Of a stretch of 64,000 nt of DNA, positions 8,228 through 16,858 are shown piece by piece (position 1 is the stretch's first letter; each line of letters opens with the position of its first letter). The translations under genes were made by a program, and so were the position numbers. Below the pieces are notes generated by a model, which was given only the letters and a program-made list of their open reading frames with translations, was not told the origin of the DNA and ran no database searches. Origin of the DNA: RPQJ01 sp963731105 (GTDB lineage: Bacteria > Pseudomonadota > Gammaproteobacteria > Steroidobacterales > Steroidobacteraceae); contig CAVSUM010000011.1 in assembly GCA_963731105.1 (NCBI GenBank), forward strand, positions 310,001 to 374,000, in the 5' to 3' direction.

Positions 8228-8500
8228 ATGAAGATGAGCAAGTTCCTGATCGTCACGGTGGCCACGCTGGGCGCGGCTGGCTGGGGCATGACGGCCAACG
8301 CCGATGCGGCTGGCAAGGCCAAGTTCGAGGCAGCCTGCGCCGAGTGCCACGAGGCTGGTGATTTTGCTGGCGAGGACGCCAAGGGCCTCGCGGACACGAT
8401 GAAGAAGATCGTGGCCGGCCAGCAGAAGCACAAGAACAAGCTCACGCTGACGGACGCCGAGATCACGAGCGTCGCGAGCTTCATGTCGACCGGCAAGTAA
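8228..8500 (+). CDS. Small monoheme c-type cytochrome (second of tandem pair)
   Basis: 90-residue periplasmic paralogue of the preceding cytochrome: signal peptide ending TANA-DA, heme motif CAECH, the same EDAKGLADTMKKI and C-terminal LTDAEITSVASFM helices. The aligned axial-methionine position reads GQQKHK, so the methionine is replaced by glutamine, while the histidine two residues later is kept in both proteins. This suggests altered heme ligation or redox potential. A good AGGAGA ribosome site lies just upstream, and a terminator follows 26 bp after the stop. Confidence 0.87.
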   Translation: MKMSKFLIVTVATLGAAGWGMTANADAAGKAKFEAACAECHEAGDFAGEDAKGLADTMKKIVAGQQKHKNKLTLTDAEITSVASFMSTGK

Positions 8501-8525
8501 CCCAAGGTTTTCGTGGGTGGATCGG

Positions 8526-8560
8526 GGCCCGCTCCCGCAAGGGGGCGGGCCTCGTTTTTT
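8526..8560 (+). terminator. Rho-independent terminator after the cytochrome pair
   Basis: GGCCCGCTCCC pairs with GGGGGCGGGCC around a GCAA loop, followed by TCG and six T residues. Confidence 0.85.
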
Positions 8561-8609
8561 CCGCTACCATGCCGACCCCGGAGCATTCCTCCCGGAGCCC
8601 CGCGTTCCC

Positions 8610-9287
8610 GTGCGCCACTTCGTCCTGCTGCTGCTGCTGGCCAACCTGCTGTTCGCCGCCTGGACGTACTGGGTGGCGCCGTCGCGCACGGCCATGCCGG
8701 GTCGCATCACGCAGGGCGCCACCGCCGATGGCGCCATCCGGCTGCTGCGGGAGGCGCCCGTCGCACCGGCGGCTGCGTCGGACGGCGCGGCCCTCGACCT
8801 GAACGACGTCGCGCTGGCCTGCGTCAGTGCCGGTCCATTCCTCGAGCGGCCCGCGGCCGACCAGGCCGAGGCGCGGCTGCGTGGGCTCGGCTTCGCCGTC
8901 CGCCTGCGCGAGGCACGCGAGACGGTGCGGGTCGGCGACTGGGTGCGAATCGAGGAGCTCGCCACGCCCGAGGACGCCGCCAACGCGCTTGCGCAGCTGC
9001 AGGCCGCCGGTGCGACCGATGCGGCCGTGCTCGGCGCGGACGAGGGTGCCGGCAACGTGGTGTCGCTCGGGGTGTTCACCGAGCCGCGACGCGCGGCCGA
9101 GGCGGCCACGATCGCGCGGATGGCGGGATTCGAGCCGCGCACCGTCGAGCGTACCCGCGAGGCGGACGTGTTCTGGCTCGACATCGACCGCCAGGCGAGC
9201 GGCGGCCTGCCGGCCCTGGAGCAGCTCGGTGCCGACGATCCGGCCCGTGTGCCGCGCGTCGAGCTGCGGCGTTGTCCGAATCCGTGA
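8610..9287 (+). CDS. Membrane-anchored SPOR-domain-like protein
   Basis: 225-residue protein from a GTG at 8610 (VRHFVLLLLLANLLFAAW), preceded by CGGAG. It has one N-terminal membrane helix or uncleaved signal and a periplasmic part with two SPOR-like repeats: VSAGPFLERPAADQAEARLR and LGVFTEPRRAAEAATIARM. SPOR domains bind denuded septal peptidoglycan. A gene of this kind between coaX and the tRNA cluster is common in related gammaproteobacteria. The open frame extends upstream to 8517 into the terminator, so the later GTG is preferred. Confidence 0.75.
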   Translation: MRHFVLLLLLANLLFAAWTYWVAPSRTAMPGRITQGATADGAIRLLREAPVAPAAASDGAALDLNDVALACVSAGPFLERPAADQAEARLRGLGFAVRLREARETVRVGDWVRIEELATPEDAANALAQLQAAGATDAAVLGADEGAGNVVSLGVFTEPRRAAEAATIARMAGFEPRTVERTREADVFWLDIDRQASGGLPALEQLGADDPARVPRVELRRCPNP

Positions 9288-9336
9288 TCACGGGCCCGCG
9301 CCGCCGGCGCCGGGCGTGGTTAGAATCGTCACAGGC

Positions 9337-9412
9337 GCTGGCATAGCTCAGTTGGTAGAGCAGCCGCCTTGTAAGCGGCAGGTCGGGGGTTCGACTCCCT
9401 CTGCCAGCACCA
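9337..9412 (+). tRNA. tRNA-Thr (anticodon TGT)
   Basis: 76-base cloverleaf with the acceptor pair GCTGGCA / TGCCAGC and encoded CCA at the 3' end. The anticodon loop is CTTGTAA between GCCGC and GCGGC; the T arm contains GGTTCGACTCC. TAGAAT at 9321-9326 is a likely -10. In many Gammaproteobacteria this gene directly precedes tRNA-Tyr, tRNA-Gly, tRNA-Thr(GGT) and tuf; here it stands alone, 33 kb away from them. Confidence 0.97.
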
Positions 9413-9448
9413 TCGTCGTTTTGCGCCCGGGAACAGCAGGAGATTGCC

Positions 9449-9958
9449 ATGGCATTGTGGAAAGACCCCTCCGTGAAGGATTCCGTCCCGGGCGACGCGC
9501 CGGGCTCGACCACCGACGCCGCGGCACGCCCGGCCGAGCCGCGTCCGGCCCCGGTCGGTGTGCCGACCTCGACGCCCGGGGCCACGCCCCGTCCGGTCCC
9601 CGCGCCGGCCCCAGGGGCGGCGAAGGAGTCGCTGATCGCGGCCGACGTCACCATCGAGGGCAAGATCGAAGGTTCCGGCCACGTGCGCATTGCCGGTCGC
9701 TTCAAGGGCGACGTGAACGTGCAGGGCAACGTGACCATCGAGCAGGGCGCGCACGTCAACGGCCAGGTGAATGCCGCGACCGTGATGGTGAGCGGCGAGG
9801 TGGAGGGCAACATCACCGCGTCCGCGCGCGTCGAGTTGCTCGAGACCGGCGTGATCAACGGTGACTTGAAGGCTGCGATCCTCACCGTCGCCGCGGGCTC
9901 GCGCATGCGCGGCACCGCCGACTTCGGCTGGGGCGACCAGGGCCCGGCGCGCAAGTGA
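9449..9958 (+). CDS. Bactofilin family cytoskeletal protein
   Basis: 169-residue polymer-forming protein. A Pro/Ala-rich N-terminal tail (about 55 residues) precedes the right-handed beta-helix core: SLIAADVTIEGKIEGSG, GRFKGDVNVQGNVTIEQGA and VEGNITASARVELLETGV show the regular hydrophobic/glycine pattern. Bactofilins form filaments that scaffold cell-wall or polar machinery. The next two small genes follow closely and are probably in the same operon. Confidence 0.9.
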   Translation: MALWKDPSVKDSVPGDAPGSTTDAAARPAEPRPAPVGVPTSTPGATPRPVPAPAPGAAKESLIAADVTIEGKIEGSGHVRIAGRFKGDVNVQGNVTIEQGAHVNGQVNAATVMVSGEVEGNITASARVELLETGVINGDLKAAILTVAAGSRMRGTADFGWGDQGPARK

Positions 9959-9975
9959 GCGCGGGGCCGGCCTGA

Positions 9976-10329
9976 ATGATTCCCGGGCGCACCGGTGCGG
10001 TGGGCCGCACGCGGGTCTGCCCGCACTGCAAGGCGACCATCCTCGAGAGCGCGGCGGTCTGCCCGCAGTGCCAGCATCACCTGCGCTTCGGCGTCGCCAA
10101 CGTGGCGGCGCCGAAGCCCGAGGGATTCAGCGCGCTGCGCGTCGAGGGCACCGTCGAGCACCCGCCGCAGGGCAGCGACTGGGAGTACTCAGTGGTGCTG
10201 ACCATCCGCGACGAGCGCGGCCAGGAAGTCTCCCGCCAGGTGGTCGGGGTCGGCGCGCTGCGCCCGGCCGAGTCGCGCACCTTCACGCTGTCGGTCGAGA
10301 TGCTGACGCCGGGCGGGCGTCCCCGATGA
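9976..10329 (+). CDS. Zinc-ribbon protein, bactofilin-associated, unknown function
   Basis: 117 residues. Near the N-terminus are two CxxC pairs (CPHC and CPQC) of a zinc ribbon, separated by KATILESAAV. A beta-rich domain follows (SDWEYSVVLTIRDERGQEV) with no specific family I can name. It lies 17 bp after bactofilin, and its stop overlaps the next ATG, so it is likely a partner of the bactofilin filament. That role is inference from context. Confidence 0.7.
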   Translation: MIPGRTGAVGRTRVCPHCKATILESAAVCPQCQHHLRFGVANVAAPKPEGFSALRVEGTVEHPPQGSDWEYSVVLTIRDERGQEVSRQVVGVGALRPAESRTFTLSVEMLTPGGRPR

Positions 10330-10547
10330 TCGGCGGGCTCGTCAGCCGCTTCGCCGCCGGCCTGCGCTTCCCGACCCTGTTCGGGCTGGTCGGCGGACTG
10401 TTCCTGCTCGACCTCGTGGTGCCCGACCTGGTCCCGTTCGCGGACGAGATCCTGCTCGCACTCGGCACGTTGCTGGTCGGTTCGCTGCGCAAGCGCCGCC
10501 GCGACGCCCCGCCACCGCCCGCCGCGGATTTGCCGGAACGCCAGTAA
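10326..10547 (+). CDS. Small membrane protein, DUF6116-like
   Basis: 73 residues, starting MIGGLVSRFAAGLRFPTLF, with two hydrophobic segments (LFGLVGGLFLLDLVVP and DEILLALGTLLVGSL) and a basic tail KRRRDAPPPP. It matches the small family I know as DUF6116. The ATG overlaps the upstream stop (ATGA), placing it in the bactofilin operon. Function unknown. Confidence 0.65.
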   Translation: MIGGLVSRFAAGLRFPTLFGLVGGLFLLDLVVPDLVPFADEILLALGTLLVGSLRKRRRDAPPPPAADLPERQ

Positions 10548-10655
10548 AATCAACTACGTAGGTGGCCGCGGCATCTACTGGGTTGTGCGAATGGTTGGCG
10601 TTTGCGAGTCTCGCACGACCTGCGCCGCCCGGTGGCTGCAGGGGGAGGAAACGAC

Positions 10656-10877
10656 ATGTGCCTGGCCGTGCCGATGAAGATCAAGTCCGTGGACGGATTC
10701 GCCGCCGTCTGCGAGGCCAAGGGCATCGAGCGGGAAATCAGCCTGTTCATGCTGCAGGGCGAGGAAGTCGCGGTCGGCGACCACGTGCTGGTGCACGTCG
10801 GCTATGCCATCCAGAAGGTGAGCGAGGAGGACGCGCGGCTCACCTGGGAACTGTTCGACGAGATCGAGCATGCATGA
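10656..10877 (+). CDS. hypC: Hydrogenase maturation chaperone HypC
   Basis: 73-residue HypC/HybG-type protein that, with HypD, carries the Fe(CN)2CO unit to the hydrogenase large subunit. It begins with the invariant MCLAVPMKI, whose N-terminal cysteine is functional, and has VAVGDHVLVHVGYAI, typical of the family. A strong GGGGGAGGAA ribosome site ends 5 bp before the ATG. First gene of the hyp operon; hypA overlaps its end by 8 bp. Confidence 0.96.
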   Translation: MCLAVPMKIKSVDGFAAVCEAKGIEREISLFMLQGEEVAVGDHVLVHVGYAIQKVSEEDARLTWELFDEIEHA

Positions 10878-11232
10878 GCTGTCGATCTGCCAGGCACTGA
10901 TCGGGCAGGTCGAGAAGGTGGCGCGCGAGAACAACGCGCAACGCGTGGTGTCGATCGTGATCGCGGTGGGACCGCTGTCCGGCGTCGAGCCCGGGCTGCT
11001 GGAGCACGCCTATCCGGTGGCTGCCACGGGAACCCTCGCCGAGCACGCGACTCTCACCATTGAGACAGTGCCGGTGCGGGTGCGCTGCCGCAGCTGCACC
11101 GCCGAGACCGGCGCGCAGCCGAACCGCCTGGTGTGCGGCGACTGCGGGGACTGGCAGGTGGACGTGATCGCCGGCGAGGAAATGCTGCTGACGCGGGTCG
11201 AGATCGAGACCGAGCCCGCGCCGGTCCACTGA
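10870..11232 (+). CDS. hypA: Hydrogenase nickel incorporation protein HypA
   Basis: 120-residue nickel-binding metallochaperone. The N-terminus MHELSICQALI supplies the His2 nickel ligand. A zinc domain shows CRSC and CGDC pairs about residues 75-95. Works with HypB to insert nickel in the [NiFe] site. Overlaps hypC by 8 bp. Confidence 0.95.
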   Translation: MHELSICQALIGQVEKVARENNAQRVVSIVIAVGPLSGVEPGLLEHAYPVAATGTLAEHATLTIETVPVRVRCRSCTAETGAQPNRLVCGDCGDWQVDVIAGEEMLLTRVEIETEPAPVH

Positions 11233-11265
11233 CCGGCCGCTGGCCAGCACGCTGGGAGATGAAGC

Positions 11266-12093
11266 ATGTGCCGTGACTGTGGTTGTTCACTCGGGCCCGC
11301 CGCGCAGCGGGCGCCGTTCGCCGCGGCACCGTCGGTGCCGGGCAAGACCGCGACCATCGAGGTCATCACCGCCATCCTCGGCGAGAACGACCGCGTGGCC
11401 GCGCACAACCGCGAGCACTTCGACCAGCACGGCGTGCTGGCGCTCAACCTGATGTCGTCGCCGGGCGCGGGCAAGACCGCGCTGCTCGAAGCCACGATCC
11501 GCGCGCTCGACGGCCGGTTCAAGGTCGCCGTGGTCGAGGGCGACCTGGCCACCGAGAACGACGCCGCACGCATCCGCGCCTGCGGCGTGCCGGCGGTGCA
11601 GATCACCACCGGCAACGCCTGCCACCTCGACGCGCAGATGGTGCACGACGCGCTGCACGACCTGCCGCTCGCCGGCCTCGACGTGCTGTTCATCGAGAAC
11701 GTCGGCAACCTGGTCTGCCCGGCCAGCTTCGACCTCGGCCAGCACCGCAACATCACGCTGCTGTCGGTGCCCGAGGGCGACGACAAGCCGGCCAAGTACC
11801 CGGTGATGTTCCGGGCGGCCGACCTGTCGCTGATCACCAAGACCGACCTGCTGCCGTACCTGACCGAGTTCAGCGTGGCACGCGCGCACGAGGCGCTGCG
11901 CCAGATCGGCTACGGCGGCGCCACCATCGAGCTCACCAACCGCGGCGGCGACGGCTTTGCCGCCTGGCTCGCCTGGCTCGACCGCGAGGTCGCCGCGCAA
12001 CGCGCGCGTGCGGCGCGTGGCGAGAAGGCGCGGCCCAGCATCCAGCCCGAGGGGGCGCACGCGCACGCCGCGGGCCAGCCGCCGCCGCGCTGA
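11266..12093 (+). CDS. hypB: Hydrogenase nickel incorporation GTPase HypB
   Basis: 275-residue SIMIBI-class GTPase. N-terminal MCRDCGC is the high-affinity nickel motif (CxxCGC). The GTPase core shows LMSSPGAGKTALLE (P-loop), VVEGDLATENDA, the metal-binding GNACHLDA, FIENVGNLVCPA and TKTDLLPYL. It lacks the His-rich storage stretch of some homologues, keeping only GAHAHAAG near the C-terminus, so it is a chaperone rather than a nickel store. 33 bp after hypA. Confidence 0.95.
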   Translation: MCRDCGCSLGPAAQRAPFAAAPSVPGKTATIEVITAILGENDRVAAHNREHFDQHGVLALNLMSSPGAGKTALLEATIRALDGRFKVAVVEGDLATENDAARIRACGVPAVQITTGNACHLDAQMVHDALHDLPLAGLDVLFIENVGNLVCPASFDLGQHRNITLLSVPEGDDKPAKYPVMFRAADLSLITKTDLLPYLTEFSVARAHEALRQIGYGGATIELTNRGGDGFAAWLAWLDREVAAQRARAARGEKARPSIQPEGAHAHAAGQPPPR

Positions 12094-12112
12094 CGATCGA
12101 CCGGGGGGCACC

Positions 12113-13240
12113 ATGACCACGACTGCCACCGACTGGCTCGCGCGCATCCGTGCGCTGCCGCTGCCCGAGCGCATCAAGGTGATGAACGTCTGCGGCGGGC
12201 ACGAGCGCTCGATCACCATGGCCGGCCTGCGCAAGGCGCTCCCCGCCAGCATCGAGCTGGTGCCGGGCCCCGGCTGCCCGGTGTGCATCTGTCCCGAGGA
12301 GGACATCTACGAGGCGATCCAGCTCGCATTGCACGAGCATGTGATCCTGGTCGCCTACGGCGACATGCTGCGCGTGCCGGTGAACGCACCGAAGAGCGAG
12401 CCGCGCTCGCTCGAGCAGGCCAAGGCCGCCGGCGCCGACGTGCGCCCGATCGCGAGCCCGCTCGAGGCGGCGCGAGTGGCGCGCGAGAATCCGGAGCGCA
12501 AGGTGGTGTTCCTCGCGGCAGGTTTCGAGACCACCACCGCGCCGGCCGCGGCGCTGATGGCGCAGGGTGCGCCGGACAACCTCTTGCTGCTGATGTCGGG
12601 ACGGCGCACCTGGCCTGCGGTGGCGATGCTGCTCGACTCGGGCGAGCCGGGCTTCGAGGCGCTGATCGCGCCGGGGCACGTGGCGACCGTGATGGGACCG
12701 GAGGAGTGGGAGTTCGTGCCGCGCCAGCACGGCATGCCCACGGCGGTCGCCGGGTTTGCGCCGGAATCGCTGCTGGCGGCGCTGTATTCGGTGCTGCGCC
12801 AGAAACTCGACGGCAAGTGCTTCCTCGACAACTGCTACCCCGAGGTGGTGCGACCCGGCGGCAATCCGGCGGCGCAGCGCTTCATCGATCAGACCATGGA
12901 CGTCGTCGCCGGCAACTGGCGCGGCATCGGCGCCATCCCCGAGTCCGGCTACGTGCTTAAAGCCGCGTATGCGGCGCACGACTCGCGCGTGCAGCTGCCG
13001 TCGTACACCGAGATGGCGCGCAAGCGCGCCGGCGAGATGCCGCCCGGCTGCGACTGCGCCCGGGTGGTGCTCGGCAAGATCTACCCGAACGAGTGCCGCC
13101 TGTACGGCCTGGCCTGCACGCCACGCCAGCCGGTGGGTCCGTGCATGGTCTCGGACGAAGGCGCATGCCGCATCTGGTGGGCGAACGGCGTGCGCGAAAA
13201 CGTCTGGACCGGGCGCAAGGCGTCCGGCACCGAGGCGTGA
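12113..13240 (+). CDS. hypD: Hydrogenase formation protein HypD
   Basis: 375-residue [4Fe-4S] protein, the scaffold with HypC for Fe(CN)2CO assembly. Conserved cysteine motifs are present: NVCGGHERSI, PGPGCPVCICP, FLDNCYPEV and a C-terminal set GCDCARVVLGKIYPNEC. The ATG at 12113 is 19 bp after hypB. The stop (TGA 13238-13240) overlaps the GTG start of hypF. Confidence 0.95.
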   Translation: MTTTATDWLARIRALPLPERIKVMNVCGGHERSITMAGLRKALPASIELVPGPGCPVCICPEEDIYEAIQLALHEHVILVAYGDMLRVPVNAPKSEPRSLEQAKAAGADVRPIASPLEAARVARENPERKVVFLAAGFETTTAPAAALMAQGAPDNLLLLMSGRRTWPAVAMLLDSGEPGFEALIAPGHVATVMGPEEWEFVPRQHGMPTAVAGFAPESLLAALYSVLRQKLDGKCFLDNCYPEVVRPGGNPAAQRFIDQTMDVVAGNWRGIGAIPESGYVLKAAYAAHDSRVQLPSYTEMARKRAGEMPPGCDCARVVLGKIYPNECRLYGLACTPRQPVGPCMVSDEGACRIWWANGVRENVWTGRKASGTEA

Positions 13241-15492
13241 CCGCCCGGCGCATCGTCATGACCGGCCGCGTGCAGGGGGTCGGTTACCGCCCGTTCGTCT
13301 ACCGGCTCGCGCACGAACACACGCTGGCGGGCTACGTCCGCAACCTGCGTGGCGACGTGGAGGTGGTGGTCACCGGTACCGCGTCCGTGCTCGATGCCTT
13401 CGAGCGTGCACTGGTGGAGCGGGCGCCGCCGCTCGCGCAGCCGCGGGTGCGCGGCGTGGCGGCGTGCGACCCGCCGGCCGCACCCGGCTTCCACATCGCG
13501 CCGAGCAGCGCGACCGACGCCCCGGAGGTATCGGTCCCGCCCGATTTCTTCGCCTGCGACCAGTGCGTGGCGGAACTGGCCGATCCGGCCGACCGCCGCC
13601 ACGCCTATCCGTTCATCAACTGCACGCAGTGCGGCCCGCGCTACACGCTGATCGAGGCGTTGCCCTACGACCGGCCGAACACCAGCATGGCACGCTTCCC
13701 GCTGTGCCCGGCCTGCCAGCGCGAGTACGAGGACCCGCTCAACCGACGCTTCCACGCCGAGCCGGTGGCCTGTCCCGTGTGCGGTCCGCATCTCACCCTG
13801 GTGGTGCCAGGCCGCGCGCCGGTCACCGGCGATGCCGCAGCGGTGGCCGGCGCGGTCGAATTGTTGCGCGCCGGGCGCGTGCTCGCCGTGCGCGGCATCG
13901 GCGGCTATCACCTGCTGTGCGACGCGCGCAGCGAAGCCGCGGTGAGCCGCCTGCGCGAGCGCAAGTGCCGCCCCGACAAGCCGCTGGCCGTGATGTTTCC
14001 GCAACGCGGTGCGGACGGGCTCGACGCCGCACGCGAGGAACTCGAGATCGGCCCGCTCGAGCAGGCGGCGCTGTGCGATCCCGCGCGCGCCATCGTGCTG
14101 GTGCCGCGTCGGGCCACCGGCCGCCTCGCAGCTGGCGTGGCGCCGGGCCTGCGCGAGGTCGGCGCGTTCCTGCCCTACAGCCCATTGCACCACCTGCTGC
14201 TCGCGGCCTTCGCGGGTCCGGTCGTCGCCACGTCGGGCAACGTGAGCGGCGAGCCGGTACTGACCGATCCGGTCGAGGCGGAGACGCGGCTCGCGGCGGT
14301 GGCCGATGCGTTCCTGCACCACGACCGGCCGATCGTGCGGCCGGCCGACGACTCGGTGGTGCGCATCGCTGCGGGACGGGCGCGGCCCATTCGTCTCGGC
14401 CGCGGCATCGCGCCGCTCGAGCTCGAGCTGCCGGCAGAGTTGCCGGAGCCGGTGCTGGCGGTCGGCGGCCACCTCAAGCTCACCGTGGCGCTCGCCTGGG
14501 GCCGGCGCATCGTCGTGTCGCCGCACATCGGCGACATGGGCACGCGCCGCAGCGAACTGGTGTTCGAGCAGGTGGCGAGTGACCTGCAGCGCCTGTACGA
14601 CGTGCAGGCGCGACGCTGGCTGTGCGACGCGCACCCGGGCTATACGACCACGCGCTGGGTGCAGTCGCGCGGCGAACCGTACAGCACCGTGCTGCATCAC
14701 CACGCGCACGCCTCCGCGCTGGTTGTCGAGCACGGTGTCGATGAGCCGGCGCTGGTGTTCGCCTGGGACGGCGTGGGTTATGGCGGCGACGGCACGCTGT
14801 GGGGCGGCGAGGCGTTCCTCGGTCGCGCCGGCGCGTGGCAGCGGCGCGCGAGCCTGCGCAGCTTCCGGCTGCCCGGCGGCGACAAGGCCGGCCGCTCGCC
14901 GTGGCGCAGCGCCGCGGCCCTGTGCTGGGAGGCGGGGGTAGAATGCCCCGTCCCGATTCCCGACCCGATCGTGCGTGCCGCGTGGGAGCGCGGCATCAAC
15001 GCGCCGCAGTCGAGCGCCGCGGGCCGCGTGTTCGACGCGCTGTCGGCGATCGTGCTCGGCGTCGCCGAGACCAGCTTCGAGGGCCAGGGCCCGATGTGGC
15101 TCGAAGCCTGCGCCGTACCGGTGGAGCGTTTCCCCGAGTTGCCGCTCGCGCCGGATGCGCAGGGCGTGCTGCGAATCGACTGGGCGCCGTTGCTCGAACA
15201 GGCCCGGGACGGCCGTCTCAGCCAGGGCGAGCGGGCCGGGGCGGCGCATGCAGCGCTGGCCGATGCGATCTGTCGCGTGGCCGAGCTCGAGCGCACTCGC
15301 AGCGGCGTGGCCGTGGTGGGCCTCACCGGCGGCGTGTTCCAGAATCGCCGGCTGCTCGAGCTGGCCGCTGCGGGCCTCGGCCAGCGCGGCTTTCGCGTGC
15401 TGCTGCCGGAGCGAATTCCGGCCAACGACGGCGGCCTGAGCTACGGCCAGGTCGCTGAATTCCTGGGCAGCTTGGCCCGCGGCGAGCACTGA
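13237..15492 (+). CDS. hypF: Carbamoyltransferase HypF
   Basis: 751-residue enzyme that makes the cyanide ligands from carbamoyl phosphate. Domains in order: acylphosphatase (about 1-90, GRVQGVGYRPFVYRLA), two zinc-finger pairs (CDQC, CTQC, CPAC, CPVC, about 105-185), a YrdC-like domain (about 200-385, RGIGGYHLLCDA, VATSGNVSGEP), and a Kae1/TsaD-like domain with HHHAHAS (about residue 487) and FAWDGVGYGGDGTLWGGE. I chose the GTG at 13237 because it overlaps the hypD stop and places the acylphosphatase motif as expected. Confidence 0.95.
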   Translation: MTARRIVMTGRVQGVGYRPFVYRLAHEHTLAGYVRNLRGDVEVVVTGTASVLDAFERALVERAPPLAQPRVRGVAACDPPAAPGFHIAPSSATDAPEVSVPPDFFACDQCVAELADPADRRHAYPFINCTQCGPRYTLIEALPYDRPNTSMARFPLCPACQREYEDPLNRRFHAEPVACPVCGPHLTLVVPGRAPVTGDAAAVAGAVELLRAGRVLAVRGIGGYHLLCDARSEAAVSRLRERKCRPDKPLAVMFPQRGADGLDAAREELEIGPLEQAALCDPARAIVLVPRRATGRLAAGVAPGLREVGAFLPYSPLHHLLLAAFAGPVVATSGNVSGEPVLTDPVEAETRLAAVADAFLHHDRPIVRPADDSVVRIAAGRARPIRLGRGIAPLELELPAELPEPVLAVGGHLKLTVALAWGRRIVVSPHIGDMGTRRSELVFEQVASDLQRLYDVQARRWLCDAHPGYTTTRWVQSRGEPYSTVLHHHAHASALVVEHGVDEPALVFAWDGVGYGGDGTLWGGEAFLGRAGAWQRRASLRSFRLPGGDKAGRSPWRSAAALCWEAGVECPVPIPDPIVRAAWERGINAPQSSAAGRVFDALSAIVLGVAETSFEGQGPMWLEACAVPVERFPELPLAPDAQGVLRIDWAPLLEQARDGRLSQGERAGAAHAALADAICRVAELERTRSGVAVVGLTGGVFQNRRLLELAAAGLGQRGFRVLLPERIPANDGGLSYGQVAEFLGSLARGEH

Positions 15493-15529
15493 CGCCGACG
15501 GACCACCCCGACACGGATACACTGCATCG

Positions 15530-16858
15530 ATGCTCTGGTTCGAACGCCCATTCCTGCAGGTGCTGCGCCACGAATACGCGGGCGCCATGCGCTTCGACGA
15601 GGACGAAGCGGCCGAGGTGATGCCCACCCCGCCGGCGAAGCCGTGCCAGCTGTACGTGCACGTGCCGTTCTGCGAGGTGCTGTGCCCGTTCTGCTCGTTC
15701 CACCGGGTGCGCTACAACGAGTCGAAGACGGCGCGCTACTTCGAGGCGCTGCGCCAGGAGATCCGTCACTATCACGACGCCGGCTTCAGCTTCAGCGACG
15801 TGTACGTGGGCGGCGGCACCCCCACCGTCAACCCCGACGAACTGCTCGCCACGCTCGGCTTGATCCGCGAGCTGTCCCCGGTGCACACGATCTCGATCGA
15901 GACCAACCCCAACCACCTCGAGCCCGACACGCTGCGCCGCTATCGCGATGCCGGCGTCACCCGCTTCTCGGTGGGCGTGCAGAGTTTCGACGACGGCCTG
16001 CTGGCCGGCATGGACCGGCTCGACAAGTACGGCAGCGGCGCCGAGATCCGCCGTCGGCTCGCGGCGGTGCGCGGCATCTTCCCGACGCTCAACGTGGACA
16101 TGATCTTCAACCTGCCCGGCCAGACGATGGCGATGCTCGACGCCGACATCGACGCGCTGCTCGAGCTCGACGTCGACCAGGTGTCGTTCTATCCGCTGAT
16201 GACCGCGTCCACCGCGCGGCACAAGATGCAGAAGACGATGGGCCATGCCGACGAGTCGCTGCGCCACGCCATGTACGAGCGCATCCTCGACCGGCTGCTG
16301 CCCGCGCACCGGGCCTCCTCGGCGTGGTGCTTCACGCGCGGCGAGGGCAAGTTCGACGAGTACATCATCGACGAAGACGACTACGTGGGCGTCGGCAGCG
16401 GCGCGTTCAGCTACGTCGGCGGCCACATGTACTCCACGACCTTCTCGCTGAACCATTACTGCCGGCGCGTCGAGGCGGGGCAGACCGGCATCACGCAGCG
16501 GCGCACGCTCGGCCTCAAGGAGCGGATGCGCTACGACTACCTGGTGCGGCTGTTCGGCGGCGCGCTGAAGCGCGAGTACATCGCCGGGCGCTACGGCGCG
16601 GCCTTCTGGCTGCGGATGGCGCCCGAGCTGCTGGCCATGCGCATGGTGGGTGCCACGCGGCACGACGGCGACGCGCTGCGGCTGACGCGCCGCGGCATGT
16701 ACTGCTGGGTGCTGATGATGGCGGAGTTCTTCAACTCGGTGAACGACGTGCGCGAGCAGATGCGGCAGCACATCCGCGACGAACTCGATGCCTGGAACGA
16801 GGAGGCGAAGGTGCCCCTGGCTTCGATCACCGGCCTCAAGCGGAACACCGGCACATGA
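15530..16858 (+). CDS. HemW/HemN-like radical SAM protein inside the hyp operon
   Basis: 442-residue radical SAM protein of the coproporphyrinogen III oxidase-like family. The SAM/[4Fe-4S] motif is CEVLCPFCSF (Cx3Cx2C with F where HemN has a fourth Cys), so it is closer to HemW than to true HemN. VYVGGGTPTV and SIETNPNHLEPDTL are typical. It is 37 bp after hypF, and its stop overlaps the hypE ATG (16855-16858), showing translational coupling to a maturation gene. Possible roles are heme handling or an accessory step in cofactor assembly; the sequence does not decide. Confidence 0.85.
   Translation: MLWFERPFLQVLRHEYAGAMRFDEDEAAEVMPTPPAKPCQLYVHVPFCEVLCPFCSFHRVRYNESKTARYFEALRQEIRHYHDAGFSFSDVYVGGGTPTVNPDELLATLGLIRELSPVHTISIETNPNHLEPDTLRRYRDAGVTRFSVGVQSFDDGLLAGMDRLDKYGSGAEIRRRLAAVRGIFPTLNVDMIFNLPGQTMAMLDADIDALLELDVDQVSFYPLMTASTARHKMQKTMGHADESLRHAMYERILDRLLPAHRASSAWCFTRGEGKFDEYIIDEDDYVGVGSGAFSYVGGHMYSTTFSLNHYCRRVEAGQTGITQRRTLGLKERMRYDYLVRLFGGALKREYIAGRYGAAFWLRMAPELLAMRMVGATRHDGDALRLTRRGMYCWVLMMAEFFNSVNDVREQMRQHIRDELDAWNEEAKVPLASITGLKRNTGT

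Noticed and set aside
13093..13236. Upstream start of hypF within hypD
   Set aside because: The extra residues do not match HypF; the GTG at 13237 overlaps the hypD stop and gives the proper acylphosphatase start.
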